NCBI RefSeq assembly: GCF_001996005.1
Contig: NZ_MUFB01000005.1
Coordinates: 17,891 to 57,166 of the forward strand
Direction of reading: 5' to 3'
From: Salinivibrio siamensis
GTDB lineage: Bacteria; Pseudomonadota; Gammaproteobacteria; Enterobacterales; Vibrionaceae
DNA length: 39,276 bases
A model generated the notes under the pieces. The model had not been told where the DNA came from. It saw only the letters and a program-made list of their open reading frames with translations, and ran no database searches. Positions 9,425-19,941 of this stretch are shown here, in pieces. Every line of letters begins with the position of its first letter. Position 1 is the stretch's first letter. The position numbers and the translations under genes are program-made.

Positions 9425-10720
9425 ATGAACAAATGGAGTCACGCCCTCATCACTGGCGTTTTAGTGTTGCTGACCCCTTTAACACAAGCCGCGCCGAAAG
9501 CACTCGATCGCGTGATTGCGGTCGTCAATGACGGCGTGGTATTAAAAAGTGATATGACGGCGATGCGTCGTACCGTTACCCTTAATGCCGCCAACAGCGA
9601 TCGCGAATTGCCGCCGCAAGAGGTGCTTGAAGAGCAGATGCGTGAGCGGCTGATTATTGAGGAGCTACAGCTGCAAGAGGCTAAACGTTTAGGGATCCAG
9701 ATAGACGACAGCCAATTGCAACAAGCAATTGAAAACATTGCTAAGGAGCAATCGGTTAGCGTACAAGCCCTGCGTGAAAAAATGGCTGAGCAAGGTGTCG
9801 CGTGGGCACAATACCGTGAACAAGTGCGTCGTGAGCTCACCATTTCCGAAGCACGTAATGCGCAAGTACGTCGCCGTATTAGTATTTTACCGCAAGAAGT
9901 CGAGACGCTCGCTAGCCAACTAAACGAGCAAAAAATGCAAAAAGTGAAATACAAACTTTCGCATATTCAGCTCAAGTTAGACGACGATGCTAGCAAGGCT
10001 GAGCGTGAAAGCGTGAAACAGCAAGCTCATCGCTTAGTCGATACTCTACGCCATGACGGGAATGTCGCTGAACTGGCGATGGAATATTCCAAAGGGCCCA
10101 AAGCGCTCGACGGCGGTGATTGGGGCTGGTTGCGACGAGAAGAAATGCCCACCATTTTCGCCGACCAGATCACCAACCAAGGTAAAGGGGCGATCATCGG
10201 GCCGTTTAGAAGCGGGGTTGGCTTCCATATTCTCAAAATTGACGATGTACAAGGGCTAGAAACGGTCGCGGTCACCGAAGTGAAAGCGCGTCATATCCTG
10301 ATCAAACCATCGATCGTACTGAGTGATAAAGGCGCGGAGAAAGAGCTCAACCAACTGACGAACCAAATCCGACGTGGTGAGCAAAGTTTTGCCGATCTCG
10401 CCAAGCAGTACAGCGACGATCCAGGCTCGGCAGTCAATGGGGGGGATCTAGGTTGGTCAACCACAGATGCCTATGTGCCTGCCTTCAAAGCCAAAGTCGA
10501 TGCCCTGCCAGAAGGACAAGTCAGCGAGCCGTTTAAAACCGTACATGGCTGGCATATTGTCGAAGTCACCGATCGTCGTGAAGTGGATAAAACCGATGCG
10601 GCAGTGAAAAATCGCGCTTACCGCATGCTGTTCAATAGAAAATTCAACGAAGAAGCGCAGGCCTGGCTGCAAGAGCTACGCGCAGGGGCTTACGTCGAGG
10701 TGCTCACCGATGACAGCTGA
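9425..10720 (+). CDS. surA: Periplasmic chaperone / peptidyl-prolyl isomerase SurA
   Basis: A 431-residue periplasmic chaperone that escorts outer-membrane proteins, including LptD, to the Bam complex. Signal peptide 1-22 ([10 protein letters not shown]...TQA) precedes the SurA N-terminal helical domain, with [19 protein letters not shown] at its start. Two parvulin domains follow at roughly 170-270 and 280-385, each with the GGDxGW motif (GGDWGW and GGDLGW). Upstream in-frame starts at 9383 and 9404 would block the signal peptide, so the ATG at 9425 is preferred. Its last 11 bases overlap pdxA, indicating translational coupling. Confidence 0.97.
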   Translation: MNKWSHALITGVLVLLTPLTQAAPKALDRVIAVVNDGVVLKSDMTAMRRTVTLNAANSDRELPPQEVLEEQMRERLIIEELQLQEAKRLGIQIDDSQLQQAIENIAKEQSVSVQALREKMAEQGVAWAQYREQVRRELTISEARNAQVRRRISILPQEVETLASQLNEQKMQKVKYKLSHIQLKLDDDASKAERESVKQQAHRLVDTLRHDGNVAELAMEYSKGPKALDGGDWGWLRREEMPTIFADQITNQGKGAIIGPFRSGVGFHILKIDDVQGLETVAVTEVKARHILIKPSIVLSDKGAEKELNQLTNQIRRGEQSFADLAKQYSDDPGSAVNGGDLGWSTTDAYVPAFKAKVDALPEGQVSEPFKTVHGWHIVEVTDRREVDKTDAAVKNRAYRMLFNRKFNEEAQAWLQELRAGAYVEVLTDDS

Positions 10721-11702
10721 GCGTATCGCGATTACGCCCGGAGAGCCTGCAGGCATCGGGCCTGATCTTGTCTTGGCCATGGCGCTTCATGCCTGGCCTC
10801 ATCAGCTTGTCGCCGTCGCCAATAAGCAGATGCTGGCTGAGCGCGCCAAGCAGTTAGGGCTAGCCATCAGCTTACGCGACTACGATCCCCGCACTGAGCC
10901 GCAAGCACACAAGGCGGGCGAGCTCATTGTCGCAGAGACGCCGACTGGCGCGCCGGTGACGCCCGGGCAACTGGATGAGGCCAACGGCCGCTATGTACTT
11001 GATACCCTCACCCGCGCCGCGGAAGGAAACATGAGCGGCGAGTTTGCTGCGATTGTCACCGGTCCGGTTCATAAAGGGATCATCAACCGTGCTGGGGTCT
11101 CTTTTAGTGGCCACACCGAGTTTTTCGCCCAGCACGCCAATGTCAATCAAGTCGTGATGATGCTCGCCACTGAGGGGTTACGCGTCGCCTTGGTCACCAC
11201 CCATATTCCATTGGCCTATGTCTCCAAGGCCATCACCCGTGAGCGCTTGCACGACGTTATCGGCATTTTGCATCAAGACTTACGCGAAAAGTTTGCCATC
11301 ACACATCCTCGTATTTATGTGTGCGGCCTGAATCCGCATGCTGGTGAAGGGGGCTGTTTAGGAACAGAAGAAATCGACACCATTGAGCCGGCGCTGGATG
11401 ATCTGCGCCAACAAGGGATGGATTTAGTCGGTCCTTTACCTGCAGACACGCTTTTCCAGGAAAAATACCTGCAAGATGCAGACGCCGTGCTGGCGATGTA
11501 TCACGACCAGGGCTTACCTGTGTTAAAATTCAAAGGATTTGGCCGCTCAGTGAATATTACCCTGGGTCTGCCTTTTGTCAGAACATCAGTAGATCATGGT
11601 ACCGCACTGGATTTAGCGGGTACCGGTACGGCGGATACAGGAAGCCTGCGGACGGCCATCTCCCACGCCATTGAATTAGTAGATAGCAAGCATGAGCGAT
11701 AA
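10710..11702 (+). CDS. pdxA: 4-hydroxythreonine-4-phosphate dehydrogenase PdxA
   Basis: A 330-residue enzyme of the DXP-dependent pyridoxal-phosphate pathway that oxidises 4-phosphohydroxy-L-threonine. The three metal-binding histidines are in place: His165 (TTHIPL), His210 ([10 protein letters not shown]) and His265 ([11 protein letters not shown]). The start [18 protein letters not shown] matches the family. It overlaps surA upstream and rsmA downstream by 11 bases each, as part of the lptD-surA-pdxA-rsmA-apaG-apaH run also known from enterics. Confidence 0.98.
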   Translation: MTAERIAITPGEPAGIGPDLVLAMALHAWPHQLVAVANKQMLAERAKQLGLAISLRDYDPRTEPQAHKAGELIVAETPTGAPVTPGQLDEANGRYVLDTLTRAAEGNMSGEFAAIVTGPVHKGIINRAGVSFSGHTEFFAQHANVNQVVMMLATEGLRVALVTTHIPLAYVSKAITRERLHDVIGILHQDLREKFAITHPRIYVCGLNPHAGEGGCLGTEEIDTIEPALDDLRQQGMDLVGPLPADTLFQEKYLQDADAVLAMYHDQGLPVLKFKGFGRSVNITLGLPFVRTSVDHGTALDLAGTGTADTGSLRTAISHAIELVDSKHER

Positions 11703-12498
11703 AGTCCATCAAGGCCACCGTGCCAGAAAACGTTTCGGACAAAACTTCCTAAACGACCCATATGTCATCGATGGGATAGTGTCAGCCATTAATCCCCAAT
11801 CCGGCGAGAATCTGGTTGAGATTGGTCCAGGCCTCGGCGCGCTCACCGAGCCCGTCACTGAGCAAGTTGATCACTTAAACGTGGTTGAGCTTGACCGTGA
11901 TCTTGCCGCACGCCTACGCAGTCATCCATTTATGGGGCGCAAACTCACGGTCCATGAGGCCGATGCCATGGCGTTTGATTTTGCCGAGCTTGCCAAGCAA
12001 GGTCCACTGCGGATTTTTGGTAACCTGCCATACAATGTCTCTACACCGTTAATGTTCCATCTGTTCTCGTTTGCCGATCAAGTGCAAGATATGCACTTTA
12101 TGTTGCAAAAAGAGGTGGTTAACCGTCTGGCTGCAGGCCCGGGCACCAAAGCATATGGGCGTCTCACTGTGATGGCACAATACTACTGCCAAGTCATCCC
12201 TGTATTGGAAGTGCCACCGAGTGCCTTTAAACCCGCACCGAAAGTGGACTCTGCCGTTGTCCGTCTGGTGCCACACAAAACCCTGCCACATCCAGTCACC
12301 AATTTGTCATGGTTGGAGCGCGTGTGTCGTGAAGGTTTTAATCAGCGTCGCAAAACCATACGTAACTGTTTTAAATCATTAGTCAGCACGGACACCTTGA
12401 CCGAGCTCGGTATCGACCCCAGCTTACGTCCTGAGCACATGACTTTGGCGCAGTTCTCCCGCTTAGCTAACTGGTTAGACGCCAATCACTCATCATAA
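11692..12498 (+). CDS. rsmA: 16S rRNA dimethyladenosine transferase RsmA (KsgA)
   Basis: A 268-residue SAM-dependent enzyme that dimethylates two adjacent adenines at the 3' end of 16S rRNA during 30S maturation. SAM motif I EIGPGLG is at 43-49 and the catalytic NLPYN at 111-115; RKRFGQNFL at the N-terminus and [10 protein letters not shown] near residue 220 are family hallmarks. The ATG lies inside the end of pdxA (11-base overlap). The apaG ribosome-binding site follows directly. Confidence 0.98.
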   Translation: MSDKVHQGHRARKRFGQNFLNDPYVIDGIVSAINPQSGENLVEIGPGLGALTEPVTEQVDHLNVVELDRDLAARLRSHPFMGRKLTVHEADAMAFDFAELAKQGPLRIFGNLPYNVSTPLMFHLFSFADQVQDMHFMLQKEVVNRLAAGPGTKAYGRLTVMAQYYCQVIPVLEVPPSAFKPAPKVDSAVVRLVPHKTLPHPVTNLSWLERVCREGFNQRRKTIRNCFKSLVSTDTLTELGIDPSLRPEHMTLAQFSRLANWLDANHSS

Positions 12499-12512
12499 AC
12501 AGGAGCCTTGAT

Positions 12513-12896
12513 TTGCAAGCCACTGAACAATCGCAATTCGAGATTCACGTCGCGACCCAATACGTGGAAGACCAATCAGAGCCTGACAATGAGCGTTTTG
12601 TCTTCTCTTATACCGTCACCATTGAAAACCGCGGCGATGCCCCTGCGCAACTTATGCGCAGAAAATGGCTCATTACCGATGCCAATGGTAAAGAGCTAGA
12701 AATAGAAGGAGAAGGCGTTGTCGGCGAGCAACCCAAGATTGCCGCGGGGGAAAAATACACCTACACCAGTGGCACCATCATCGAGACCCCTGTGGGTGTG
12801 ATGCAAGGTTTTTATACCATGCAAGGTCAAGACGATCAGTCATTTAAAGTCGACATCGCACCGTTTCGTCTCGCGCTGCCAAACATTCTCCACTAA
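12513..12896 (+). CDS. apaG: ApaG protein, TTG start
   Basis: A 127-residue ApaG-fold protein, usually encoded beside apaH and of uncertain biochemical role. Conserved stretches include GEGVVGEQPKI, YTYTSGTIIETPVGVMQG and a C-terminal FRLALP. No ATG or GTG precedes the conserved region in this frame. A TTG at 12513 has AGGAG seven bases upstream (12501-12505) and yields a protein of normal length, so TTG is the likely start. It lies 14 bases after rsmA and 17 before apaH. Confidence 0.94.
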   Translation: MQATEQSQFEIHVATQYVEDQSEPDNERFVFSYTVTIENRGDAPAQLMRRKWLITDANGKELEIEGEGVVGEQPKIAAGEKYTYTSGTIIETPVGVMQGFYTMQGQDDQSFKVDIAPFRLALPNILH

Positions 12897-12913
12897 CCCC
12901 AACAGGGAGGCAT

Positions 12914-13741
12914 ATGGCGACCTATCTTGTCGGGGATATCCATGGCTGTGAGCGCACATTAGATGCGCTTCTCACCCAAGTCGGGTTTGCCCCAGATAAA
13001 GACACTTTATACTCAGTTGGGGATTTGGTCGCACGTGGGCCAGATTCCCTTGGCGTATTACGTTACTTTTATCAGCTCGGTGACGCAGCTCAGGTTGTCT
13101 TGGGTAACCATGACTTACATTTGCTGGCCGTTGCCCATGGCATAAAACCGGTCAAAGCCAAAGACAACACCCAGCCCATTCTCGATGCGCCAGATAGGGA
13201 GCATCTCCTCGGCTGGCTTTCTCAGCAACCGCTTCTGATGGATGTCTCCGCGCCAGACGGTGGCTTTTTACTCACCCATGCCGGGGTTAGCCCGCAATGG
13301 GATAAAAAGACAGCGATCGCCTGTGCTCGCGAGGTAGAAGCGATATTGCGCAGTGATGATCAGCGCTGGTTGCTAGAAAACATGTATGCCGACAGCCCCG
13401 ATCAGTGGGATCCAACACTCACCGGGCTTGACCGCTATCGCTATATCATCAATAGCTTTACCCGCATGCGTTTTTGTTTCCCAGATGGCCGCCTTGATAT
13501 GCAATGCAAATTGCCGCCCAACCAGGCCGAAGACAGTGGTTTGTTACCTTGGTTTGAGGTACCGGCGCGCCAGCCGCTTGATCAGTCGGTGGTGTTTGGC
13601 CATTGGGCGGCGTTAAATGGCACCATCCAGCCCAAGCTTTATGGGCTAGATACTGGGTGCGTCTGGGGCGGTAAGCTCACGCTCCTTCGTTGGGAAGATA
13701 AAGCCTGCTTTACGTTAGCGGCAGATAATAGCGCCACTTAG
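12914..13741 (+). CDS. apaH: Symmetrical diadenosine tetraphosphatase ApaH
   Basis: A 275-residue metallophosphatase that cleaves Ap4A symmetrically to two ADP; it also has RNA-decapping activity in E. coli. The motifs GDIHGC (7-12), GDLVARGPDS, GNHDLHLL, THAGVSPQW and FGHWAALNG supply the metal and phosphate ligands. The start is fixed by GGGAGG seven bases before the ATG. Its TAG overlaps the stop of convergent folA in a 4-base TTAG, and I see no intrinsic terminator between them. Confidence 0.98.
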   Translation: MATYLVGDIHGCERTLDALLTQVGFAPDKDTLYSVGDLVARGPDSLGVLRYFYQLGDAAQVVLGNHDLHLLAVAHGIKPVKAKDNTQPILDAPDREHLLGWLSQQPLLMDVSAPDGGFLLTHAGVSPQWDKKTAIACAREVEAILRSDDQRWLLENMYADSPDQWDPTLTGLDRYRYIINSFTRMRFCFPDGRLDMQCKLPPNQAEDSGLLPWFEVPARQPLDQSVVFGHWAALNGTIQPKLYGLDTGCVWGGKLTLLRWEDKACFTLAADNSAT

Positions 13742-14220
13742 GCACGATCCCAGACAGTAAAAGTGACGGGGTAGGCGTTTTTTTCATCCACAGGATGGGC
13801 GCCGACCTCTGTTTTCACCCATCCTTCTCCCCACTGCGGGAAGCGGGTGTCGCCGTCGACGTCGAGATCGATAAAGGTCAGGTACAAACGGTCAGCTCGG
13901 GGCAAAAACGCCTGATAAATGGTACCGCCACCAATCACCATGACCTCCTCATACTCGACCACGGTTTCAAGCGCTTGCTCTGGCGAGCTCACCACTGTGA
14001 CGCCCTCTGGCTGAAAATCAGGGTCGCGGCTGATCACAATGTTCGGTCGTTTGGGCAGCGGACGACCAATCGACTCAAAGGTTTTACGCCCCATCACCAC
14101 AGGGTGACCAAGGGTGGTGCGTTTAAACCACGCTAAATCCGCCGGCAAATGCCACGGCATTTGGTTATTCTTGCCAATCACTCGATCGTTTGCCATCGCA
14201 GCAACTAAACTGATGCGCAT
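13738..14220 (-). CDS. folA: Dihydrofolate reductase FolA
   Basis: A 160-residue chromosomal DHFR that reduces dihydrofolate to tetrahydrofolate with NADPH; it is the trimethoprim target. The N-terminus MRISLVAAMANDRVIGKNN, MPWHLPADLAWFK with the active-site Asp28, VVMGRKTFESIGRPLP and VIGGGTIYQAFL are all canonical. A longer frame to 14349 exists, but AAGGCACC before the ATG at 14220 and family alignment set the start. It is the last gene of a likely yjjP-yjjB-folA operon, 17 bases after yjjB. Confidence 0.98.
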   Translation of the reverse strand: MRISLVAAMANDRVIGKNNQMPWHLPADLAWFKRTTLGHPVVMGRKTFESIGRPLPKRPNIVISRDPDFQPEGVTVVSSPEQALETVVEYEEVMVIGGGTIYQAFLPRADRLYLTFIDLDVDGDTRFPQWGEGWVKTEVGAHPVDEKNAYPVTFTVWDRA

Positions 14221-14237
14221 TCTAGGTGCCTTTTTCC

Positions 14238-14702
14238 TTAAATCACTGGTCGGCGACGATAAAACAATAACCCGGGCATCGCAAGACCAATGGCCAATGC
14301 CGAGAGAATAAAGCCGGCTGTGGTGAGGTTTTCGATAAGGCTCGCCCATAAAGCAGGGCTATAGCCTTGATTGTTGATGGTTACCAACGCAATCATCGCT
14401 TTAAACGCGTAAACGCCGGGGATCATCGGGATGATCGCTGCCACGGTAAACACCTTGGGATGCGCCAAAAAGCGCTGCGACCAGTACACACCTAAAAAGC
14501 CAATCGTGGTCGCCCCTGCCAGCGTGGCCCATTCAATGGCGACACCAGACTCCATCAGTAAAAAGCGTAAGCCATGCCCCACGGCACCGCCATAAGCACA
14601 GTATTTGAGCGCCTTAACCGGTACATTGAACACTAATGCAAACCCCACCGCAGGGATCATGGCAAAAAACATATCTTCCAGTAAGGCGAGCAATAAACTC
14701 AT
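14238..14702 (-). CDS. yjjB: YjjB, small subunit of the YjjPB transporter (ThrE-like half)
   Basis: A membrane protein of about 154 residues with four or five hydrophobic segments, matching the C-terminal half of ThrE-type exporters (DUF3815). The stretch IPAVGFALVFNVPVKAL and AHPKVFTVAAIIPMIPG correspond to E. coli YjjB. YjjPB in E. coli has been reported to export succinate. The start is ambiguous: ATG at 14702 overlaps the yjjP stop as ATGA and has GGGGA upstream, while ATG 14708 and GTG 14714 would extend it slightly. Confidence 0.93.
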   Translation of the reverse strand: MSLLLALLEDMFFAMIPAVGFALVFNVPVKALKYCAYGGAVGHGLRFLLMESGVAIEWATLAGATTIGFLGVYWSQRFLAHPKVFTVAAIIPMIPGVYAFKAMIALVTINNQGYSPALWASLIENLTTAGFILSALAIGLAMPGLLFYRRRPVI

Positions 14703-15478
14703 AACCATCCCCACGCCCCCACGAGACTCATAGCACCGACAATGCCTAATGCTGTTGCCAAGGTGAGCAAGGATGCCATCGTCCAGCGTGCGATACCCAT
14801 ATCGACAAAGCCTTTGACCATGTCTGATACCGCATTTATCAACGGGTAGCCAGGTACCAACATTAAGACTGATGAGGCCATGATGAGGAAGGGTTCATTG
14901 CCCCAATGCATTATGGTCCCCACACTGGATATCAAGGTGGTGACCATGGCGGTGACCGCGAAGGTGAGAAGCGGATTAAATTGACGGTGAGCTATCAACT
15001 GGCGTACCCGCATACCGGTGGCAGAGGCGATAAACGTGAGTGCAAACACCACCGCATCACCGCCCGCTAAACGACTAAAGGCCGCACACGATAACCCTAT
15101 CATCCCCACCACGAGCCAAGGTGGGTAACGAAAGGGCTCAATCCGGCTCAAGCGCTTACGTACCGCCAAGGCGTCGAGGATCCCTTTCTCGGCCAAAATG
15201 ACCGTGCGCTGGATATCGGTCACCACTTTCATATTAATCCCGCGATCGGGACAACGCCTGGCGGTGGTAATGCAGTGACCTTGACTGAGTGTGGTGACCA
15301 CTAAGGAGCTCGCCGATAACGCCAGTTCAACGCTATCGAGCCCTAGCGCCCGCCCTAAACGGATGCTCACATCACTGACGAGTTTACTTTCCGCACCATG
15401 CTGTAATAGCCGCTGGCCGACTTCAATCACCAGACGCGATATGACCCGTTGCTCTGGTTCGGTTAACCGCTTTCCCAC
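14699..15478 (-). CDS. yjjP: YjjP, large subunit of the YjjPB transporter, GTG start
   Basis: A 259-residue protein of the ThrE/DUF1212 family. An N-terminal soluble domain of about 110 residues (GQRLLQHGAESKLVSDVSIRLG) precedes five hydrophobic segments. It partners YjjB, with which it overlaps by four bases. The start is a GTG at 15478, preceded by AGAGGGA at a spacing of about eight; no ATG is available near the conserved N-terminus. The substrate in this organism is unknown; succinate (E. coli) or threonine/serine (ThrE homologues) are candidates. The gene heads the operon that ends with folA. Confidence 0.93.
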   Translation of the reverse strand: MGKRLTEPEQRVISRLVIEVGQRLLQHGAESKLVSDVSIRLGRALGLDSVELALSASSLVVTTLSQGHCITTARRCPDRGINMKVVTDIQRTVILAEKGILDALAVRKRLSRIEPFRYPPWLVVGMIGLSCAAFSRLAGGDAVVFALTFIASATGMRVRQLIAHRQFNPLLTFAVTAMVTTLISSVGTIMHWGNEPFLIMASSVLMLVPGYPLINAVSDMVKGFVDMGIARWTMASLLTLATALGIVGAMSLVGAWGWL

Positions 15479-15587
15479 CTCAAAAATCCCTCTTCGTTGC
15501 GCTTATCTACTCGCAGTATTCACCACAGCGTCATCTCGGTCTTTGATGCAAATAAAGTTGTGCTCAGATTATCGCCACGTCGGAGAT

Positions 15588-15617
15588 AAAAAAAGCCGCT
15601 ACAACAGTAACGGCTTT
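15588..15617 (-). terminator. Terminator after cgtA
   Basis: On the minus strand AAAGCCG (15611-15617) pairs with CGGCTTT (15592-15598), with an inner GTA/TAC pairing, and a seven-base T-run follows (15588-15594 on the plus strand read as A). It separates the ribosomal/cgtA transcript from yjjP. Confidence 0.85.
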
Positions 15618-15623
15618 ATAAGA

Positions 15624-16844
<1,221 letters not shown>

Positions 16845-16856
16845 TTAGTGAATGGC

Positions 16857-16941
16857 GATCTTATCGATCTTAGGATCATTTTTCTGTTTTGACCGCTTTT
16901 CTGTGCTGCTCTGATCAGACGCTCACTGACCGGTGATCACC
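16857..16941. promoter_or_regulatory. GATC cluster with two palindromes upstream of cgtA
   Basis: Five GATC sites fall within 82 bases (16857, 16866, 16874, 16913, 16935). The last two sit in perfect 10-bp palindromes, TCTGATCAGA (16910-16919) and GGTGATCACC (16932-16941), whose centres are 22 bases apart, about two helical turns. This lies between the rpmA terminator and cgtA. A Dam-sensitive operator is possible but unproven. Confidence 0.4.
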
Positions 16942-16948
16942 AGACACA

Positions 16949-16977
16949 ATAAAAAGCCCCGCCAAAAGGCAGGGCTT
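16949..16977 (-). terminator. Terminator after rpmA
   Basis: On the minus strand two 10-base arms (16968-16977 and 16954-16963) pair with one mismatch around a TTTT loop, followed by TTTATT. It lies 25-53 bases after the rpmA stop. Confidence 0.85.
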
Positions 16978-17001
16978 CAAAAATTCGCTTGGCGTTGAAG
17001 C

Positions 17002-17259
17002 TTATTCAGCTTCGATAGTAACGAATTTACGGTTATGACGACCTTTGGTCTCAAATTTCACTTTGCCATCAGACAGAGCGAATAGAGTGTGGTCTTTACC
17101 GCAACCTACGTTATTGCCTGCGTGGAATTTAGTACCACGTTGACGAACGATGATGTTACCTGCTAGTACAGACTCACCACCGAAGCGTTTAACACCTAGG
17201 CGTTTACTTTCTGAATCGCGGCCGTTTTTAGTAGAACCGCCAGCTTTTTTGTGTGCCAT
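17002..17259 (-). CDS. rpmA: 50S ribosomal protein L27
   Basis: An 85-residue ribosomal protein whose N-terminal tail reaches the peptidyl-transferase centre. The sequence [19 protein letters not shown] and [19 protein letters not shown] are diagnostic, and the length matches E. coli L27. AGGAGAG precedes the ATG. It follows rplU by 18 bases in the conserved rplU-rpmA operon and ends before a strong terminator. Confidence 0.99.
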   Translation of the reverse strand: MAHKKAGGSTKNGRDSESKRLGVKRFGGESVLAGNIIVRQRGTKFHAGNNVGCGKDHTLFALSDGKVKFETKGRHNRKFVTIEAE

Positions 17260-17277
17260 CTCTTCTCTCTCCTACTC

Positions 17278-17589
17278 TTAAGCGCTGATGCCAGTGATTT
17301 TGACTTCAGTGAACCACTGACGGTGGCCCATGTGCTTGCGAGAATGTTTACGACGACGGAACTTAACGATATTCACTTTATCGCCGCGACCGTGAGTAAC
17401 AACTTCTGCTGTTACTTTTGCACCGCTAACAAAAGGCGCGCCAACTTTAACGTCTTCGCCGTTTGCCACTAGCAATACTTTGTCAAGTTCTACACTTGCG
17501 CCAGTTTCAACGTCTAGCTTTTCCAAGCGAATAGTCTGGCCTTCGCTTACTCGGTGTTGCTTACCACCACTTTGGAAAACTGCGTACAT
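17278..17589 (-). CDS. rplU: 50S ribosomal protein L21
   Basis: A 103-residue 23S-rRNA-binding protein. [18 protein letters not shown] at the N-terminus and [15 protein letters not shown] near residue 77 are typical of L21. GGAGT precedes the ATG at a spacing of five bases. It is the first gene of the rplU-rpmA operon, transcribed from a recognisable sigma-70 promoter about 75 bases upstream. Confidence 0.99.
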   Translation of the reverse strand: MYAVFQSGGKQHRVSEGQTIRLEKLDVETGASVELDKVLLVANGEDVKVGAPFVSGAKVTAEVVTHGRGDKVNIVKFRRRKHSRKHMGHRQWFTEVKITGISA

Positions 17590-17956
17590 GTTTTACTCCG
17601 CATTTCCGCACGGCCTGCTGCATTATTGAGCAACAAGGGGTGCGCATATAATTCATCAATAGGGCGCGAATTCTACGGCAGAAATTGATTTGAGGCAAGA
17701 GGGGAAAGCAAGAAAATTGGTGAAAAGGTGCTCAGCATTAATTCCCGCACATTTTCCCTGTGTGAGCGCTATCTCGTCGCCTGTTATCTGGTGTACTATG
17801 CGAAGCTAAATACCCGCTCTGGTGCCGATACTGACGAAGGTTTCACGCCATTCTGAACGTATTAACATGCAATATTTCGCCTCTTGCTGCTAGTGAGTTG
17901 TGATTTATTTCGTTAGCTCGGCAGGCAAGTAACTAGGACAACGCCCGGATATATTC
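17590..17956. other. Divergent intergenic region rplU / ispB
   Basis: The 367 bases contain the rplU promoter on the minus strand (listed separately). For ispB I found no convincing promoter: TACTAT near 17796-17801 is a possible -10 without a good -35. No small gene or RNA gene is evident. Confidence 0.6.
17670..17698 (-). promoter_or_regulatory. Sigma-70 promoter of rplU-rpmA
   Basis: On the minus strand a -35 TTGCCT (17693-17698) and a -10 TAGAAT (17670-17675) are separated by exactly 17 bases. The bases after the -10 (TCGCGCCC) form a GC-rich discriminator, as in ribosomal promoters under stringent control. The predicted start is near 17663, leaving a leader of about 75 bases. Confidence 0.75.
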
Positions 17957-18928
17957 ATGGATTTCAAATCAATCCAAGCCTTAATTAGTGACGACATGGC
18001 GCAGGTCGATCAAAAGATCCTCGCCCAGCTAAACTCTGATGTCGCGCTAATCAATCAGCTCGGCTTTTACATCGTCAATAGCGGTGGTAAACGACTGCGC
18101 CCGATGCTCGCTGTATTAGCGGCGCGTGCGCTTGGTTATCACGGTGACAAACATACCACCGCCGCCGCGTTTATTGAGTTTATTCACACCGCCACCTTGC
18201 TCCATGATGACGTGGTCGATGAATCCGATTTGCGTCGCGGTAACGCAACGGCCAATGCCTTGTTTGGTAATGCGGCCAGTGTGTTAGTCGGTGACTACAT
18301 TTATACCCGCTCGTTTCAAATGATGACCAGCCTGCGCTCGTTACGCATTCTGGATTTAATGAGTGAGGCTACCAATGTGATTGCTGAGGGGGAAGTGCTG
18401 CAATTGATGAATTGTAACGACCCTGATACCACAGAAACCAGTTACATGCAGGTGATCTACTCTAAAACGGCGCGCTTGTTTGAATCAGCCACCCAGATTG
18501 GCGCGATTCTTAACGAGGCGGACGCGGAGACGGAGAAAGCCCTTCAAGACTATGGCCGTTACCTCGGGACGGCGTTCCAGTTAATTGATGATGTGATTGA
18601 CTACACCAGCGCTGACGATGAAATGGGTAAGCAAACGGGCGATGATCTCGCCGAAGGCAAACCGACATTGCCTTTGTTGTACGCCATGCAACATGGGTCT
18701 GAGGCAGAGTCGGCGATGATTCGTGCCGCCATCGAAAAAGGCAATGGCCGCGATAAACTCGAGGCGATTCTGGCCTGTATGGACGCCTGCGGCTCTCTCG
18801 CCTATACGCGAAAACGTGCCGAGCAGGAATCAGAAAAAGCGATCCGTGCGCTCGATACGCTGCCAGATACCCCGTATAAACACGCCTTAGTGGCGTTGGC
18901 GCATTTAGCAGTTGACCGCAACACCTAG
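17957..18928 (+). CDS. ispB: Octaprenyl diphosphate synthase IspB
   Basis: A 323-residue trans-prenyl transferase that builds the polyprenyl side chain of ubiquinone and menaquinone. The first Asp-rich motif DDVVD is at 84-88, the second DDVID at 211-215, and GGKRLRP at 43-49 binds pyrophosphate. Positions coincide with E. coli IspB. The chain length cannot be read directly, but octaprenyl is normal for this lineage. It is divergent from rplU, as in many gammaproteobacteria. Confidence 0.97.
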   Translation: MDFKSIQALISDDMAQVDQKILAQLNSDVALINQLGFYIVNSGGKRLRPMLAVLAARALGYHGDKHTTAAAFIEFIHTATLLHDDVVDESDLRRGNATANALFGNAASVLVGDYIYTRSFQMMTSLRSLRILDLMSEATNVIAEGEVLQLMNCNDPDTTETSYMQVIYSKTARLFESATQIGAILNEADAETEKALQDYGRYLGTAFQLIDDVIDYTSADDEMGKQTGDDLAEGKPTLPLLYAMQHGSEAESAMIRAAIEKGNGRDKLEAILACMDACGSLAYTRKRAEQESEKAIRALDTLPDTPYKHALVALAHLAVDRNT

Positions 18929-18948
18929 CTCAATATAAGCCCCTAGCC

Positions 18949-18978
18949 AAAATAAAAAGCGGCGCTGTTGCGCCGCTT
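18949..18978. terminator. Terminator between ispB and mdh
   Basis: A perfect 9-bp stem (AAGCGGCGC, 18957-18965, with GCGCCGCTT, 18970-18978) and a 4-base loop lie between the convergent genes. On the minus strand it is followed by TTTATTTT, so it is a strong mdh terminator. On the plus strand the tail is CTCTC, so it is weaker for ispB. Confidence 0.85.
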
Positions 18979-19002
18979 CTCTCACCAATGTCGAATTGCC
19001 CA

Positions 19003-19941
19003 CTATTTTGCCGCGAACTCTTCGCCCATTTTAATATCTTTACGCAACGTTTCTAGCATCTTGTCCATCGCTTGTTGCTCATAGGCACTGAGCTCACCGA
19101 TGCTTAGGATCTCGTCGACCCCTTCTTTGCCTAGACGTACGGGTTGAGCAAAGAAACGGGCATGCTCGCCACTGCCTTCAACGTACGCGCATTCCACCAC
19201 GTTTTGTTCGCCTTGCAGGGCACGGACCAGCGATAGACCAAAACGGCATGCAGCCTGACCCATCGACAAGGTCGCAGAACCACCACCGGCTTTGGCTTCC
19301 ACCACTTCGGTGCCAGCGTTTTGAATGCGTGGAGTCAAGGCTTCAACCTCTTCTTGGCTAAACGTCACCCCTTTTACTTGTGACAATAGCGGCAGAATGG
19401 TCACGCCCGAGTGGCCACCGATAACAGGAATAGACACTTCACGTGGATCCATGCCTTTCAGCTCACCGATAAAGGCTTCAGAGCGGATCACATCCAGCGT
19501 GGTCACGCCAAACAGTTTGTTTTTGTCATACACGCCCTTGGCTTTCAGTACATCCGCGGCAATCGCCACCGTGGTGTTCACTGGGTTAGTGATAATGCCT
19601 ACGCAGGCTTTTGGACAGACATCGGCGATTTTTTCCGCCAATGACTTAACAATCCCAGCATTTACATTGAACAAGTCAGAGCGATCCATACCCGGCTTAC
19701 GGGCCACCCCCGCAGAGATTAATACCACATCAGCCCCATCAAGTGCTGGCGTTGGGTCTTCGCCGCTGTAGCCTTTGATGGTGACCGGCGTGGGGATATG
19801 ACTGAGGTCAACCGCCACACCTGGCGTAACAGGAGCGATATCATACAAAGCCAGGTCGGAACCGGCTGGTAAATTGTTTTTTAGCAGTAGGGCTAGAGCC
19901 TGACCAATGCCTCCCGCGGCGCCAATCACAGCAACTTTCAT
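19003..19941 (-). CDS. mdh: NAD-dependent malate dehydrogenase
   Basis: A 312-residue TCA-cycle enzyme interconverting malate and oxaloacetate, exactly the length of E. coli Mdh. The NAD motif GAAGGIGQ is at 8-15. Substrate arginines are in [11 protein letters not shown] (Arg81, Arg87) and [10 protein letters not shown] (Arg153), and the catalytic His177 is in GGHSGVT. AGGAG precedes ATG 19941. It is divergent from argR as in Vibrio and enterics. Confidence 0.99.
   Translation of the reverse strand: MKVAVIGAAGGIGQALALLLKNNLPAGSDLALYDIAPVTPGVAVDLSHIPTPVTIKGYSGEDPTPALDGADVVLISAGVARKPGMDRSDLFNVNAGIVKSLAEKIADVCPKACVGIITNPVNTTVAIAADVLKAKGVYDKNKLFGVTTLDVIRSEAFIGELKGMDPREVSIPVIGGHSGVTILPLLSQVKGVTFSQEEVEALTPRIQNAGTEVVEAKAGGGSATLSMGQAACRFGLSLVRALQGEQNVVECAYVEGSGEHARFFAQPVRLGKEGVDEILSIGELSAYEQQAMDKMLETLRKDIKMGEEFAAK

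Noticed and set aside
9439-9954. A 171-residue minus-strand frame opposite surA
   Set aside because: It is Ser/Cys/Arg-rich, as expected from the antisense of a Gln/Glu-rich gene, and lies wholly inside surA.
14221-14349. FolA extension of 43 residues into yjjB
   Set aside because: DHFR starts MRISLVAAMA at 14220 with its own ribosome-binding site; the extension is yjjB in another frame.
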